Translations under genes and position numbers: made by a program | In this document: one piece after another, positions 5,292 to 5,440 of the stretch | Position numbering within the stretch: the first letter of the stretch is position 1 | Layout: each line of letters begins with the position of its first letter | Assembly: GCA_003452695.1 (NCBI GenBank) | Contig: DMNP01000094.1 | Span: forward strand, 1 to 5,440 | Length of the DNA stretch: 5,440 nucleotides | Origin: Eggerthellaceae bacterium | GTDB lineage: Bacteria; Actinomycetota; Coriobacteriia; Coriobacteriales; Eggerthellaceae | Reading direction: 5' to 3' | The notes under the pieces: model-generated | What the model saw: the letters and a program-made list of their open reading frames with translations, nothing else | The model's database searches: none | What the model was told of the DNA's origin: nothing

Positions 5292-5440
5292 TTTCTTTAT
5301 AATCACGTCATAATCCTGTTACCATGCACGGTTTCACCTGGCCGGGCCAGCGGCGGGAGCGGGGAGGGGGTGAGGGCGATTCTGCAGGCACAATTCCTGA
5401 ATAATACTAATGTTCAGCCGAAGCCAAGCCCGAATCCCCC
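5292..5440. other. Region upstream of the dnaK promoter, no gene supported
   Basis: About 150 bp to the right edge. It holds AT-rich sequence at 5292-5315, including a TATAAT on the plus strand (5298-5303) without a matching -35. It also holds a 13-nt inverted repeat, CTGGCCGGGCCAG (5338-5350), and a G-rich tract (5355-5376). Short frames on both strands run to the edge but none has a credible ribosome site or recognisable protein, so a neighbouring gene cannot be called from here. Confidence 0.5.
5355..5376 (+). other. G-quadruplex-capable tract
   Basis: The plus strand carries four G-runs of 3, 4, 5 and 3 bases separated by AGC, A and TGA, fitting the G3+N1-7 rule for an intramolecular quadruplex. 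It lies about 65 bp upstream of the dnaK -35 box, outside any gene supported here. The motif fit is direct; folding or function in the cell is not shown. Confidence 0.6.

Noticed and set aside
5324..5404. 26-codon plus-strand frame starting with ATG, possible leader peptide
   Set aside because: No ribosome site upstream, composition driven by the G-rich tract, no recognisable sequence.
5334..5438. Edge-open minus-strand frame ending in TGA, possible end of an upstream gene
   Set aside because: Only 34 codons, proline/alanine-rich over the C-rich tract, with nothing recognisable; cannot be told from chance.
5159..5440. CIRCE element (HrcA operator)
   Set aside because: No TTAGCACTC-N9-GAGTGCTAA-like repeat is present; regulation by HspR fits the gene content instead.

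Overview
The window holds one heat-shock operon, read entirely from the minus strand (right to left): promoter, dnaK, grpE, dnaJ-type co-chaperone, hspR, clpB. ClpB is cut by the left edge after 280 codons. The high GC content and the MerR-family repressor HspR embedded in the dnaK operon point to Actinomycetota. The DnaK sequence and the fused dnaK-grpE-dnaJ-hspR-clpB order suggest Coriobacteriia (Eggerthella/Slackia-like). The phylum is well supported; the class is my inference from memory of the family, not a search.

Layout: 5159-5440 is the upstream region. It carries a good sigma-70-type promoter facing left (-35 TTGACT, 17-bp spacer, -10 TATAGT). A degenerate HspR operator (HAIR-like) overlaps the -35 and spacer. 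The ~95-nt 5' UTR has a 10-11-nt element repeated three times, and a G-quadruplex-capable G-rich tract lies further upstream. dnaK (3215-5158), grpE (2400-3143), the J-protein gene (1399-2346) and hspR (960-1343) follow at gaps of 71, 53 and 55 bp. clpB (1-841) comes after a 118-bp gap. Each gap contains an inverted repeat able to form an RNA hairpin, none with a full terminator U-tract.

Function: DnaK, the J-protein and GrpE form the Hsp70 cycle, and ClpB is the disaggregase that works with it. HspR is the repressor, which in Streptomyces uses DnaK as co-repressor. The operon therefore probably encodes its own feedback loop: free DnaK keeps HspR active, and misfolded proteins titrate DnaK and relieve repression.

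I see no new biological system here. The points worth a second look are the HAIR-like promoter overlap, the triplicated UTR element, the hairpin in every junction, the zinc-finger-less and cysteine-free J-protein, a diderm-type insertion in DnaK, four out of four TAG stops, and a strong contrast in ATA codon use between dnaK and its neighbours. The long plus-strand reading frames are antisense shadows.
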